Part shown: piece by piece, positions 44,385 to 57,989 of the stretch
Layout of the letters: each line of letters opens with the position of its first letter
Numbering within the stretch: the first letter of the stretch is position 1
Assembly (NCBI GenBank): GCA_022113835.1
Contig: JAILWY010000024.1
Location: 183,501 to 247,500, forward strand
Direction of reading: 5' to 3'
Origin: Atopsyche davidsoni
Taxonomy: Eukaryota > Arthropoda > Insecta > Trichoptera > Hydrobiosidae
DNA length: 64,000 bases
The notes under the pieces: generated by a model
Database searches by the model: none
Told to the model about the DNA's origin: nothing
The model's input: the letters and a program-made list of their open reading frames with translations, nothing else
Translations under genes and position numbers: made by a program

Positions 44385-46677
44385 CTAAAATCCACCATTT
44401 TGCTTGGCTCTCTCGCTCTCTCGCATTATCATCTTCATCATCCTCACCCTGAGGACGTTCTTGCGATGTTCCGGCACCCTCCTCAGCGAAGGCAAAAGGC
44501 TCATCACGAAGTGATAGTCGCTATCCTCCACTTCGTCATCGTCGTCCGGCTCCTTCTTGCCGACGATGGAGTTCAGCTCCAGCTTGCTCGGTCGGCCTTT
44601 CTTCTTGTACCTTCTGACCGGATTCCGCTTGGAGGGCTGGTCGGTCGGCTCCACCTTGCCGACCCCGGAGACGAGAGATATCTCGATGGGGTCCAGGGTG
44701 CTGCAGTCGTTCGGCATGTTGTCGATATAGTTCATGCTTTCGTTGTCATCTTGATTGGTATCATCACAGAAGGCCTCCATTTTGACGATCGCCGTGTTTT
44801 CTGCAGGTATGCTCATGTCCGCAGAATCGTCTTGCAGGTTATCGATGGATCTCGACCCGTCGGGCATGCTGTCCATGGTTGAAGATATATCGACATTGGA
44901 CAGATAATGATGCGACCTTATGACATCTTTCAGAAATAGCATTTTTTTGAAGTAAGACCACCTCACGCCTTCGAGCAGGTTGTCCTTGTTCTGCTGCTTT
45001 ATCAATAATCTTCGAAAGGAATCCCTCAAGCACATCCACGTATTTTTTGCTTCGTCCCCTGAAAAGATATTTTATTTTTACAAGATAACGATGATGTATC
45101 ATTTCACGTTTTAAGTTATTATTATTTTCAGACTTGGCTGCCAAACACTTAAATAACAAATTATCAAAATCTACCCACCCGATGTGGCAATTATAATGCT
45201 ATTGCTATCTATGGAACAGTTTCTAAATGGCTAATCAACGAAATATTTAGCCAACGAACTGGTCAATACGTCACTCGAGATAAACGCAGAACCTATATTT
45301 GTGAGATAACGCTATATTGATAAAACATAAATATTATAATTGGTACAGCAAAAATAAGTGCTTTCTTTCAACCTGTTTCGGATCTAAGAACTTTCAAAAA
45401 GCATCTTTCAAAATCTGGGTTTTGATTTGATATTTGATTTTTACAATTAAAATTGAAAATTATATATTCCTTGAGAATAGATATTCGTTTTATGATTTTT
45501 TCATCATATTTGGGTTTGGCGCTCTCCATACTAAGTGTCGACCCGTTAGTAACAAAACCATGCGTTAACTTTGTCACCAATATATTTATATATTATATAT
45601 ATGAAATTCTTCCTTGCAACTAAAAGTCAAATAGTCAAAACGAATTCCATCAACATAAAATGTAAATTTATTTAGATCCTATAGGCCAAATCATTCGCAT
45701 TAAAAAAAAACACTATTTAGAAAACAGAGTTTTAGACATACATTCATAAACATACCTTTTTTACGATAATTGCAACGTTTTAAATGTTAAGTTAGACTGC
45801 TTAAGTATGTCAATTTTAATAACTGATCGTTGAACTCTTCAATTTAAGAACCTCTGCTGTTGATTTTTATTCACGCAAAAAAATAAATCAAATTTAACGC
45901 TGTCTTTTTTAAAAAAATAAATTAAGCAAGAAAGAAAAACTTTTCAATCTGGAAAAACCTAGTTTTTGAGACAGCGAAAATGTACCTACTTGAATATTTG
46001 ATGCATAATTTTATAATATAAATATATTATAAAAGGATAATTGATTAATTATTTTGAGCATACGCATAACGACTAACATTTAAAAAAAAACATAAAATAA
46101 ATACAAATAAAGTTCAATAATTAAGTGTTAAAAAAAAGGAGAAAGCTTAAATAAATAAAATATAAGATGTAAAGCGATTCGAACATGGTGCGTGTGTACC
46201 TTAACAATGAGTATTTTTCGAGCATGGCCACCCCGCGGGCCGCTGCGCCGAACGGAGCCGAGCTGTTTATTTACATTTTGACAGATCGTTTGATATTTTT
46301 AAAGTAATCACTTTAAAAGCAATAATGCAGGTAAATTATATTATGAACTTTGTAAAAATACAACACGAGCAAGATTCTACCGATAACAGTGCACAATCGG
46401 TTTTAATATTTCAAGTAATACGGAGTAATATAGTGGAGACCAGAAGTATTATTATTTGTTATTAATAGTAACCCATAATTATGAATGTGTTGATGGACTT
46501 GTGGTGTTCCATAAATGAATCGATAAAATTACACGCTTAAGTACCTGTAACTTGCAGTTCTCTCCCTATTCTTGACCATATCTCCGTTTTCATTTCTTTA
46601 TTGCAATATTCCGTGTCCTTTGGGTCCCACAAGCATGTCGTTTCTTTCACACAATCTATTAACACAGATTTATTCAT
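44385..46677 (-). CDS. MADF-BESS domain transcription factor
   Basis: Two exons on the - strand, 46677-46545 and 45058-44385, join in phase 1 to give 268 aa with a TAG stop. Residues about 5-95 form a MADF domain, a Myb-related DNA-binding fold: LIDCVKETTCLWDP, the WSRIGRELQVTG block, WMCLRDSFRR and WSYFKKMLFLKDVI. A basic RRYKKKGRPSKLE segment (193-205) looks like an AT-hook. Residues about 223-257 form a BESS motif (DYHFVMSLLPSLRRV...), a protein-interaction helix pair. The middle (105-182) is acidic and low in order. The family includes Adf-1, Dip3 and Stonewall of Drosophila and acts in nuclear transcription or chromatin; the exact orthologue is not identifiable. The single intron splits the MADF domain, as the complete domain needs both exons. 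Confidence 0.92.
45059..46544. other. Intron of the MADF-BESS gene
   Basis: A 1.49-kb AT-rich intron with donor GTACTT and acceptor CTTTTCAG (- strand). I see no transposon ends or other genes in it. Confidence 0.7.
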
Positions 46678-46740
46678 TTTTTAGTTGTAATTTTTGAAAG
46701 CCGTGTGAACAATGGTGGTCGCCAGACCCGACGCGCCCGA

Positions 46741-46836
46741 CCGCTCGCGACTGTCCGCGCGGGCCGACCGACCGCCCGACCGCCCGACCGGCCGGCCGAC
46801 CGCCCGACCGACCGACCGACCGACCGACCGCCGCCG
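46741..46836. repeat. GACC/CGCCCGAC tandem repeat
   Basis: GC-rich tandem GACC and CGCCCGAC units located 65-160 bp upstream of the MADF-BESS start codon. It probably lies in that gene's promoter or 5'UTR. The Arg/Pro/Asp-rich frame on the + strand is an artefact of the repeat. Confidence 0.75.
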
Positions 46837-49020
46837 GGCCGTCTGATCCGACGCGCGCGGCTCGGGCGGCTGCTACCGAATGTTCCAGGCTGCTAACACC
46901 AAACCGTATAAAAAATAACATAATTAACGCATTCGTTAACTCTGAAATAACCTTTATATGAGCAGTTTTTTTTTTAATTAATTTCAAATGAATCAAAATA
47001 ATATATAATACAATTACTCCAGCCTTAAGAAAAAAAAGCGCTCATTTTATCTCAAGTGAAAACCATAATTCGACGTAAATTCTTAGATAATATCAACACG
47101 ATCTGAACTGATAGGACAGAAATCTTTGCGCGAAAAACGATCTGAAACCTATTTTTAAATATTATGTGCTCGACGATTTCAACACTGCTGCTAGAAAGAT
47201 AATCTCATCTCGCTCTGATCATACATATTTTATACATAGGACTTTAGTAAAGGAGTTGCTACAGTATTTGGATTATTTAAAATGTTTTTGTTAGATAGAA
47301 AAGCTTGTCTATTCCTTCACTCTTTCCGTTTTATACAGTATCGTCTATATTTTAAAGAATATCTAAATAATATATGGTTTATCGATATTATAATTTCGTC
47401 ACAGTCCGTTTTCTGTGTTATAAGCTTACAGTCGACCATCTACAAAGGCTGTACAATAATAAATAACTTATGTTATTTTATCGACTTGCTTTTTGCGTAT
47501 CCGTCATAAATAATCTAGCTATCAAAAATTATTTTATTTACAGGCTCATATTCGTCATCGAAAAACAAAGAAAAAAGCGGTCGATGGAAGTAATCAGGTT
47601 TTTTTTAAATATTATTCGCAACGTAATAAATAGTATAAGTCATTACCTCATCGAATAAGTCGTAAACAAAGTCAGCGGCGGGCTCGCCACGCGGAAAACC
47701 CACTCGGGACTTGTGCGATGTCAGAGGAGCAGGGGAGTAAGTCACTCTCGCCAGTCGGCATGGAACACATGGAAAGCTGCAGACGCGTCGCTCTCTGGTT
47801 GCCAGTTTCCCAGTGCTGTTGATTGATACTGATCAAACTGATATGTGTCATTCCAACCGAGAATGTAAAAAGAACACTCAAGAGTGGAAAACAAAGTTTT
47901 TCATAAAATATCGGAACGGTCCGCCACTGGGAAAGCGTTGAATAACCGCAGCCGCTAGCCGCGATGTGGATTTCCCGCTCCTCCGGACGCTCGACGGAGC
48001 CAATAGCGGGGTTTTTCCTAGAGAGGTTGGTTACACATTATCTACGCGCAAAAACTAAATCACCATTTATGTTTATCGTTCATCGGTCGGGGGAAATCTT
48101 TCTCTTGGGATGAATCGATTAGATATCAGTAAAATCGAGTAAAATATCAATATGTTAAAATAATCACTCTTCCAAAAATCATAAAATAAAACAAAAGCGC
48201 GAAAAACCATCACCTATTGGCTAAAATAATTCAAACATAGATACCTACATTTACAAACAACGCTTTTTAACCCCATTTGCGACGTTTTGAATGCTTATTT
48301 GGAAGGCTTAATGTTTTAGATAGAAATTACTCGGTAGAATTCTATTCTAACGTTTACGTAAATGACGTAGCCCGTATGCGCGTCCCGTTTCTGAGAGGCC
48401 AATCGACTATAACAATGGTCAACTAACTGTCAAATACGTCACACGAAGAGCTACTCGTATTTATACTCAAGGAGTGTCATAGACGAAGGTACGCGATGTC
48501 GTCATGCCTCTTTGCTACAATAGTTGATATTTTGCTACAATATGAAAACTTTGATCGTCCCGTTGGTATCATTTATTCGTCAACGAAAGCCACAACCGCC
48601 GAGCCGAGTGCGACCAGTTTTGAAGTTTGCAACCTTCAAAAGGGGCGATGGCGTTGTCACAGCACAGCCTACGTCGTGTGTACATGTACGTGTGTACGTG
48701 TACGTGTGTACGCTCCATTTACTAGTACGAGGCTTAGGAATGCGATTATTTCAATGAAAATATTGTGTAGTTGTTGCACGAGAGATGGTGAGCGATCACT
48801 GAGAATAAAAATTCAAAATTCTTTATTTTTCTTTTAGTAAATTTACAATAGTTCTTAGGGTTATGGTTATAATATGGTGTATGGCTATCCATTTCTTTTT
48901 ATGCTTGTGATATGTAATGACCATAGCATTTCAGATCGTGATTTTAAACCCAGTTTGCCATTATAGCTTCAATTTTTAGGATAGGATTTTTTTTCCTCGT
49001 TTTCGACTATGTAATCAATC
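46837..49020. other. Gene-free region
   Basis: No gene is supported. 47670-48010 and 48340-48700 are relatively CpG-rich and contain CRE-like TGACGTA and ACGTCA words, which could belong to promoters. The rest is AT-rich with no recognisable element. Confidence 0.45.
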
Positions 49021-49450
49021 TGAGCCAGATGTCCACCATTGCTCACACAACCTAACTTCAATGAGAATGGGCATTTAAGCCATCAGGCTAAACCTTCTGC
49101 AGATGAACCGGTTCCATTGATACTGGGTAATCACGCAAGCCATATTTCACTGGCTGTCCATGAGCATTGCAAGAAAAGAAGGTGGATCCTCAGAATGCAA
49201 AGAAACAAATTCTGCAGGAATCGAATAATACTTCGGTGAATACTAATGACGATAATGCAAAAGACCCCGATGACCGCTGTCTTGTATGCAGCGAATTCAG
49301 GCGAGACGATGAAATGTGGTTCCAGTGCACTTCATGTGGGCTTTGGGCTCATGCAGATTGCATTGAGTGGAACTCAGTCTGTAATTATTTGTACGACATG
49401 TTCTGACTACCATTGCCCATACACTGATCACCATTGTCCACGTCGGTAGG
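49021..49450 (+). pseudogene. Decayed pogo-like transposase with C-terminal zinc-binding tail
   Basis: Two frames overlap. The first reads PVPLILGNHASHISLAVHEHC, matching the second-Asp region of pogo/Jerky-type DDE transposases, where LLLDNHxSH is usual; here the Asp is Gly. After a frame change near 49165, a second frame reads DDRCLVCSEFRRDDEMWFQC, then CGLWAHADC, a PHD-like Cys/His cluster found at the C-terminus of many such transposases. A further frame change near 49370 would give IICTTC, the expected last Cys pair. The rest of the DDE domain between the two parts is missing. It is broken and not expected to be active. Confidence 0.7.
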
Positions 49451-51551
49451 TAATGGTGATCAAATTTGTTTTTTTTTTCAAATGCTTATAGTTCTTAAAT
49501 TAATTTACTAAAATGATTTAAGGTAATCTCAATTGTTAGTTAAGTAAGGAAAATTTATAATAGGGCTAAATTAATAAATAATTAATCTATAGATTTGCTT
49601 TATTCCAATTTACAAAAAAATGACCCCCATTACCTACACCTCCATTATTATAAAAAAATCAGTTGGAAGTAATGTGTTTCTGATTTTTTTTTTCTCGCAG
49701 AAAATAAACTTTTCACTGATTTTGAAAGTGTTCAGCAGTCTGACCCGTGGGGCACGACGAGGCATTCGGTCATCGTGAAATAACAAAGAGTGAACATATT
49801 CTGCGGATGTCATGGTAGAGATGAGCATCGCTGGTGCACTACACGTTCAATAATTTTACATCTGATGCAGAAAAATAATAATAAACCTATTTATAAATAT
49901 ATTTAACGCGGTATGAAATTTGTCAACTTATTCATAACCCTCATGTGGAAAATGCTCTATTGGGAAAATCCTTATGTGGGTTTTCCAGTGCGAGCTCCGC
50001 ACCGACAGAGCGAGATAACGCAGCGAACATCTCGGTGCATTTCATTTGTGTTTTTATTTTTAAATTTATTTTGAAAAAATATACAAACAAAACAAAAAAA
50101 GTTGCGTAGTACTCTTCAAAAACACACTTGTTGTTTATCTGTTAGGAAATATTTATTTTGCCAAAAAATATATATTATGAAAAATGAGCAATAATAAATA
50201 CATTTGGAGCGACGCGCGGCCTCGAGAAGAAGAAGACGCCAGCAACGCTTTCTCCGCCATTTTATAAATTTGCCCATAGTGAAGTGCGGTTGCTGTCAAA
50301 CAAATAATTATTTCACCCGGATATATCGAACGATGTAAATATGAATTCTTTTTTTTACAAAAATAAATATTCTTACAGTTAAATATTTTTTTATAAATAA
50401 TTATGATTTATTTCCGTAATCGCATTATAACGCCGGTCGAAATAAAACGCGGGACCGGCGCTATCGACTTGGCCCATTTTGTGTGGCATTTTCGTAGTTA
50501 TGAATATTATATTTATCTAGTGTTTGTCAAACGTCCACTTTCTGTGCACGTAACGATCTGAATTTGACTATACGGCTAACTTATCGTTTTACAGTGCAAT
50601 GTAAACGCGCTAACCTCTAACGGTTGGAGTCCGAGATGAAATACGAAGGGCTCTCGGAAACGTTTGATCAGTTTCATAATCAATATATTGCCGAGCAACG
50701 CATTTCTGGACGCGATCCGTGCGTTTGTATCGATAACTCGAGTACGCGGATTATCTAAAAGCGTACACAAACGTGTCACTAAAAACATGTAGTTATTTGA
50801 AAATACTGTCCTCTGTGATTTTGTAGAGGTTAAAAATATTTTAAGTCAAATAAAAACATTTGTTATTTCTGCGAACTGATGAGTTACTTCGACTTTAATA
50901 TCTAACTGAGTATTTTTCAAATATGATTTTGGGAAGAATCATTAAAAAAAATCTAAGTGCAGTAGGCCAAAATGGCAATATTTTCTAAGTAATATTTGAG
51001 ATCTAAGTAAACTGTCCGAGCGGAAATGATGGTAGTAAAGATTTCAGTCTTCAGCTCTGTACGATTTTAATGATGGTACCACCATCTATGTTTGGTTGGT
51101 AGTATGTAGTATAGTATAGTAGTTGGAAGAGAAAATTCGCCGACAAGCTCGATATTTTGAATACTCCTTAAATGCTTTTAAATTTGTTGCGAGTTACGCG
51201 TTTACACAAATCATTGTTGGCGTGCTCGATTAACTGAATAAACGGTGTTGATTATTTTTACATAGTATTTTTTATATCTAATCGTACGCAGTAGTATAGA
51301 AAGCATGCGAAGAAATAAAAATACTTAAAATATATTTAAATATCCAACATGATTAATAATTAAAGGTTTTTTTTATGACAGCAGTATAAAATTACTGAGG
51401 CTTTTGTACTTATATAGTATAATATAACAATAGTCCTAAAATATTGATAATTTTTGGATAATTGTGCACCTAATACTTCTATTACAATAATAAAAATTTT
51501 ATTGGAATTTTTACTGATGCAGTTTGTTTGGATTTTAGTAGTGATTTAAAA
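49451..51551. other. Upstream region of the RGG gene
   Basis: AT-rich sequence with no coding gene. It ends in a good acceptor (GGATTTTAG at about 51530-51538) 13 bp before the RGG start codon, which implies a 5'UTR intron and an upstream untranslated exon within this stretch. Confidence 0.45.
50225..50275 (+). promoter_or_regulatory. Candidate RGG-gene promoter
   Basis: A CpG-containing island in AT-rich DNA holds TTTCTCCGCCATTTTATAAATT. GCCAT is the core recognised by YY1/Pleiohomeotic, and CCGCCATTTT elements often mark start sites of housekeeping genes. The location about 1.3 kb upstream of the coding exon fits a 5'UTR exon plus intron. The element is suggestive only. Confidence 0.3.
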
Positions 51552-54500
51552 ATGGATGGGCCAGGACCTCGAGGACGCGGAGGCATGCGCGGCGGACCTC
51601 CAGGTATGGGCGGTCCCAGGAGAGGAGGCTTTGACGGTAGAGGACGGTGAGTACTCGAAGTTAACTTTTTTCATAGTATTAACCGAAACCTTCTGAAGAA
51701 TTGATACGAGGTCTTGTTTGTATTGCAGCGGAGGGATGGGCGGGCCTATGCGCGGGCGTGGCGGCCCCCCCATGCGTGGACCACCCCGAGGCTTCGGTCC
51801 CCGAGGACCGTTCCGTGGTGGGCCGGACCGCGGCGGCTTTGGCGGTTTCCGAGGAGGTTTCCAGCAGGGGCCCCAAGGACCAGGTCCTCACCCTGTGCCC
51901 ACCATTGAGACTCGAGGCCCTCCACAGAACCGTGAGTAACCTGCTCTTTCAACTGGAGTCACAATGACTAACTGCACACGTGTCACTCAAAATAAAGGGT
52001 AGAGTGATATTGAAGTTATTGAGGGTTGAAATAGCTTGTTGTATAGTTGTCGTGGGTAGGTGTGTCTTAAGAGAGAGCAGTTACTATCATGTCGTGCCAT
52101 TTATACCGAGGTGGAGCGTGAGTCATAAACCACAAATACACATGGTCTTGTTCAATTAAATATGAGAAAATTGACTTAAAAGTCTTCCATCACAGATAAT
52201 TTTTTTACCTAATACGCTTTCTCTGAGTTTTGCTGAGTTGGTGGAATGTGTTTTTAATTAATCTTCAATAAATCCATAATTTTAATTGTCAAAATTTTTG
52301 TTTTTTTCGTGATACAATAAATTTAAACTCACGCCTGCTTGTAACAGCCTCGCTGTGATTCCCCCGACTGCTATGAGCGAGAATTTCAACTGTTATAGAC
52401 AAATATCAAACTAATGTACCTAGTTGGTAGTTGAATATTTGATGCAAGCATTTTTCAATTTCTCAAATTACAAACGCAACAGCAGTATGAGTACAGTAAA
52501 ACCTCGATATAATGCACCCCTGTTTAACGGACTTCAGATATAATGGACAAAAAATCCGGTTAAATGTAAAAAAAAACGTTTTAAATGCGAAAATATAAAA
52601 GATCAAATTTATTTTCATAATTTTCGAGAGTTGATTATAAAAAAACAGCAAACTTCAAAAGTGCAAACAAAACTTGATTCCTTGTTAGTAGGATTATCGA
52701 AAGCAAGCGTGTCGATATCAAACAGCAACGTCACTTCATGAGAGTGTCAGAAGACAATTAAATAGAATTTTGTTTGTGTTTTGTATTTTTTATTGATATC
52801 CAAATACATAGTGTATTTTAAGTTTTTTTGATTTATTTTAAACTTTTTTTTTATATAACGGAATTTTGTCTTTAACAGACACCCCCTCCCCCCAATTGGT
52901 CCGTTATATTGAGGTTTTACTATAGTTACATAATTTAAAATTTTATAATGTATAGTTTAATAATATAGCCGCAACAAGACTTGCAAAACCTAAATGCTTG
53001 TGCAAGTTTAATGTCGTTTCATGATTCTCCTAGTCTAGCTATAGATAAACCTGATTTTAGTGATTGTGGTTGCAGGCGACCAGCGAGGCGGAGGCGGTGG
53101 CGGAGGCGGAGGCGGTGGTGGTGGCTTCATGCGCGGCCCACCTGGGGGCTTCCGTGGCAACCGCGGTGGACCTCGAGGTGGCCGAGGGGATTTCCCCCCA
53201 CGCGGCAATAACCGTGGTCGTGACAACAACATGAACAGAGGTAACATTATGTTGTTTATTATTTTATTTATAATACATGTTTATCACTTGAAGGTGAAAT
53301 AAATTTATAATTAGATCAGTAAATAAAATAGGTTATATGGAAAAATAACAATAGCATGAAGTGCTCTGTGCTTTCGATGTTTGTACAGGAAAACAGACAA
53401 GTACCAGTAGCTTCTGAAAACGAGATTCATTACAGTTGTAGTGCTATCAGTTTGACAGATTACTACTAAATTTAATCAACATTTATTTAATTCAGTGAAT
53501 GGTGTGGATGAAAAGAGAAACCGAATGGGAATTGTTAACACGTTGACTGCTGTGTCGGCCACCGGTGGCCGACACATAGCGACGACATACCTGACTTTAG
53601 CTGTATTCAACTACTGTTGAACATGGCCGGCACGGCCCTCTTTTATCTTCCTTCGATATGGCCGATAAAAATATCTCAAAACAAATGAAATAATTGTATT
53701 TCGACCCATTATATTAAATTAAACCTAAAAACGTGAAAACAATTTTTGGACATTTTACGAAAATCCTATTGGCAGTCAACGTGTTAAGCATCACATAAAA
53801 TACCAAAATGTTTTATTATTAGGTCGTTTTGAGCAGCGAGGTCGCAACATGGGTAATAACATGAACAATAATTCTGGCGGCAACAACTACGGAGGTCAGG
53901 AGCAGAGCGAGCCACAGCGCAACAACGTGGCCATCATCGGTGGCCCTCCTGGCCGCAAACGAGATGCCGGCCCGCCGCCCTCTCAACAACAAAAGAGGCC
54001 ACGCCGTGACTCACCCTATCAGCAGCCCCCACCCTCAAACCAGCCGCAGTCCAACGGGTACAAGTCAGTACATCACAGCCATCAAACTTGAAGCTTCAAC
54101 AGTGTCAATGATGCACGTAGCAAGTGCTTTGGAGAACTGGCAATATGGGATATTAAGCTTACAAATTTTTCCCATCATTCAAATTGTAAAAATAAAATCC
54201 TATCCACACAAATGTTCAACCAATATACAAATATTTTTTTTAATATAACAAGAAGTGCTGCCATGCTATATATTTGAAAACCCCCATAGTTGGTGTAGCT
54301 TTAGCTTCTAAAAGCTCCCGAGAGTAATTTTAATTATTCTTATTTTCTGTAAATGTTTTGTTGCAGCCACCAAAATTATCAATCATACGACACAGCTCCG
54401 CCTCCTGTGGACCACTACTCCTCACAGCAGAACCAGTACAGCCAGTCGTATGTCGCATCTCAATCATTTCATTTATTTGACTTGGTGAATCATGAAAGCC

Positions 54501-56819
54501 AAAAATATAAATAGTTCAAAATATTTTAATTTTGAGTAAATTATTATCGTCTATAGCCACAAATGCCCGCTTTGGAAAAAGCTTATTTTCTGAGGTGTTC
54601 AGCTCCTTCGAATTTCGTGCAAACTTAAACGAACTTCGAAATAAGTGAATGGAAAGCTAATTGATATCGTGAGTGAGAAAAAAGTCTATTTTTTAGTGCA
54701 ATATAAGTTTAATCAAATAAGGACCTTCAAATGAATGATTACGATAAGAAGTACAAGCAAAAAATATAAGGGTTGATTGGGTACACGTCTAGTCCTTTTG
54801 CCATGGCTGTCAAGGTCGAACTGAGACCGCAGTCTGCAGTGCAGTCCGCTTCATGGTGCCGCACTTATCCTAGATAAGAAATTCTTATGTAGTTTGAAAG
54901 GGAGATAACATCATCTTTGTAAAATTATATAGGCAGTGCTTAGGAACGAACTTTAAAGAACATGATCACATAAACAAGATATCACCAGATAAGAAACCAT
55001 AAATAGTTATCACCCCACATCGAATTTCCGCACCAAACAAAGTGGTGAGCGAAAGTCACTTCTCGAGTTACGGCATTAAATCGTGTGTTGAGCGAGAGTC
55101 ACCTCTAGAGTCGCGGCATTAAATCGTGTGGTGAGCAAGATTCACCTCTCGAGTGCTATTCACCCAATGCCATCATACATTTACCATCAGCATGAATTGA
55201 TTTTTTTTACATCAGTTCAATATCACCTTGTCTCCTTTTAAAATGTCACCTTATCTGGTGACAGATTTCAAACATAAATGCAATTTTGTTCGAGCCATTC
55301 TTCTTTTGTAAGATTGCGAAAATTCCCCTTGTAATAGAAGACATCATTATTGTTGATATTTCACGGTAACAGAGTTTCTAATTACTATGTATGCCAATAT
55401 GCAACTACTGCTGATGGTCTCTTACCGGGTCTCTTATTCCAGGTCATATTCGTCCGGTAACGGCTACTCAGCAGGGTCTTATGGCAGCTCAGGCGGTGGT
55501 GCTAATTTCAGCGCTCCTCCCTCCTATAACAGTGCACCGCAGCACCAGGATCTGCCCGACTACTCGTGAGTCTAACGCTTTTGGAGCTATTTTGCTCACA
55601 GATTCATCACGCCGCAGCAGCTGTTATATCAATCACGAGTCTCTGATCATATGTCACTGTGAATAGTTGAAAACTAAACCTGCATCGTTAGAGTTGCACC
55701 AATTCACTGAGAAAGTTCTAATATAAATCAATGTGTGTAAAAATTAAAAATAAATAAATGTGAATTTATAGTATCAATGTTGTAATAATAAGAATAGAGA
55801 CAATGGCCTTGCTCATAATTTGTATTTCATTGTCACCACCGTTATTTTAATATATCCAAGATTTATTTTAAAATATTTATTTGATTTAACCTAGACATTG
55901 TATAGCATTGTATTTGAAATTCAAATTCAAGTGAAGGTGACTTGAAGGTGTGATGTGTCGAAAGAAGTGGTAATTAGTTTGCGGGTGTTATAGCTCACAG
56001 TACACTACTCCGGAGGTGCCCCAGTACTCGGAGGCCCCCTATGCTTCCGCCTACGAGCAACCCTCCCAGTACAGCCAGCCCTATGCTGCCTACCAGCAGC
56101 CGCCGCCCTCCTACCCTTCTTATGGTAAGACCCAGTGCGAGATCATTTAAAGAATAAAACAAGCTTGTTAGACTGCAGAAAAAGAAGTCTTGGTAATCAT
56201 GGGTGCTACAATCCTTCCCAAAATCACAAATTACCATATAGCCCACTTTGACAGCTTTCAATCATCTATGAGGTGCATGTTACCTAACCGGTGCAGTCTC
56301 CCAAGTTTTATCGACTTAACTGCACTGACTTGTGCATATCATAGAATTCAGTGCCGTTGCATGTATGTCTTAACACACTTTAGGCGGGTAACGTAGTACT
56401 ACGTTTTTATTGGTTTGATGCGAAAGGCGAAATATATAAATATTGTGTTTAAAAGTGGTAAACATTTATTTTCGTTCCATCACATCAATCAAACGACAAA
56501 GCAATGTACGGTAAGCATTTGTTTAAAATTTTGTGTAAAAATATTTAGTAGTTTTCGAGATATGTTTATTTTTATACGAGAGTAATTTTTCGCGCGTAAC
56601 GCCCGATTTCACCCACTACAGCGGCAAACTCGCGCGTGCGACCGCCCGCCCTAAATGTGTTAATAGATTCATAAATATTTTATTTATTACTAATGATTAT
56701 TTTCCACAGTTGGAAGTGTAATATTTTTTTCTGTAATTTTAGACTCCCAGGGTTACTCGGCGCAGAGTTATGCTCCCAAAGCAGACTATGGAGACAGTCA
56801 ACAGCAGAACTACTACTGA
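51552..56819 (+). CDS. RGG- and Tyr/Gln-rich low-complexity protein
   Basis: Eight coding exons join in frame to 371 aa: 51552-51646, 51729-51931, 53076-53240, 53823-54063, 54367-54447, 55443-55565, 55994-56124, 56743-56819. Residues 1-160 are RG/RGG-rich (MDGPGPRGRGGMRGG at the start), with a run of 13 Gly in exon 3. An Asn-rich patch follows (163-177). Then come candidate nuclear signals GRKR (198-201) and KRPRR (212-216), and a Tyr/Ser/Gln/Pro-rich tail (220-371) ending QQQNYY. RGG tracts bind RNA and are arginine-methylated in other proteins, and Tyr/Gln-rich tails drive condensate formation in FET-type proteins. I see no RRM, KH or zinc finger, so the family is not identified. Exon phases agree at every junction. 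Exon 4 uses the donor GTCAGT. Introns 2, 3, 5 and 6 contain mobile elements. A GTGAGT 7 bp past the stop suggests a 3'UTR intron. Confidence 0.88.
52494..52922. mobile_element. Tigger-like MITE
   Basis: A 429-bp element in RGG intron 2. The ends are inverted: CAGTAAAACCTCGATATAATG at the left, CGTTATATTGAGGTTTTACTA at the right. It is flanked by TA (52492-52493 and 52923-52924). No coding capacity. Confidence 0.85.
53535..53787. mobile_element. piggyBac-like MITE, type 1
   Basis: A 253-bp element in RGG intron 3 bounded by TTAA at both ends, with inverted ends TTAACACGTTGACTGC and GGCAGTCAACGTGTTAA. TTAA target sites are diagnostic of the piggyBac superfamily. A GTCGGCCACCGGTGGCCGAC palindrome lies near the left end. 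Confidence 0.88.
54640..55160. repeat. Dispersed repeat, copy 2
   Basis: Matches 30914-31345 over about 430 bp in the same orientation. It is followed by two to three short tandem units of the type CGGCATTAAATCGTGTGGTGAGC...CACCTCTCGAG. It lies in RGG intron 5, in the sense direction of that gene. The tandem tail suggests the element's 3' end is repetitive. Confidence 0.8.
56370..56663. mobile_element. piggyBac-like MITE, type 2
   Basis: A 294-bp element in RGG intron 7, between exons 7 and 8. TTAA is at both ends, with inverted ends TTAACACACTTTAGGCGGG and CGCCCTAAATGTGTTAA. Its ends differ from those of the element at 53535-53787, so this is a separate piggyBac family. Confidence 0.87.
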
Positions 56820-57179
56820 ACATTCGGTGAGTCTCTCCTCGCAGGCCTCCCCGCCCAACTTTCAACCATCGTCAATCAGACAGATAGCACCCAAACCTAG
56901 CCTCGGGAGACCCCCGAATCTATTAATCTCAACTTAGAATAATGCTGCAGAGACTAGGTCGTAGCTCTCTTGGTCTGCATCATTGGACAGTTGTGTTGAT
57001 AAGCTGCGCCTTGGCTCATCATAAAACACAACAACAGCCGTCGGAGACGAGGCTACTCTCTTTACGTCCATTACCAGTTTTATTTAGTTTTATCTGCCAG
57101 TAGAATGTCCGACTGCAATAATCAGTTCAGTGAGAACCAGGCTGTAGTTTGTTATATATCAGATTGAAAACAACTTAAG

Positions 57180-57935
<756 letters not shown>

Positions 57936-57989
57936 CCCAAGGCTATTTTTATCTCCATGTTATCGAATATCGTGTTTTGCTGGGCGCAG

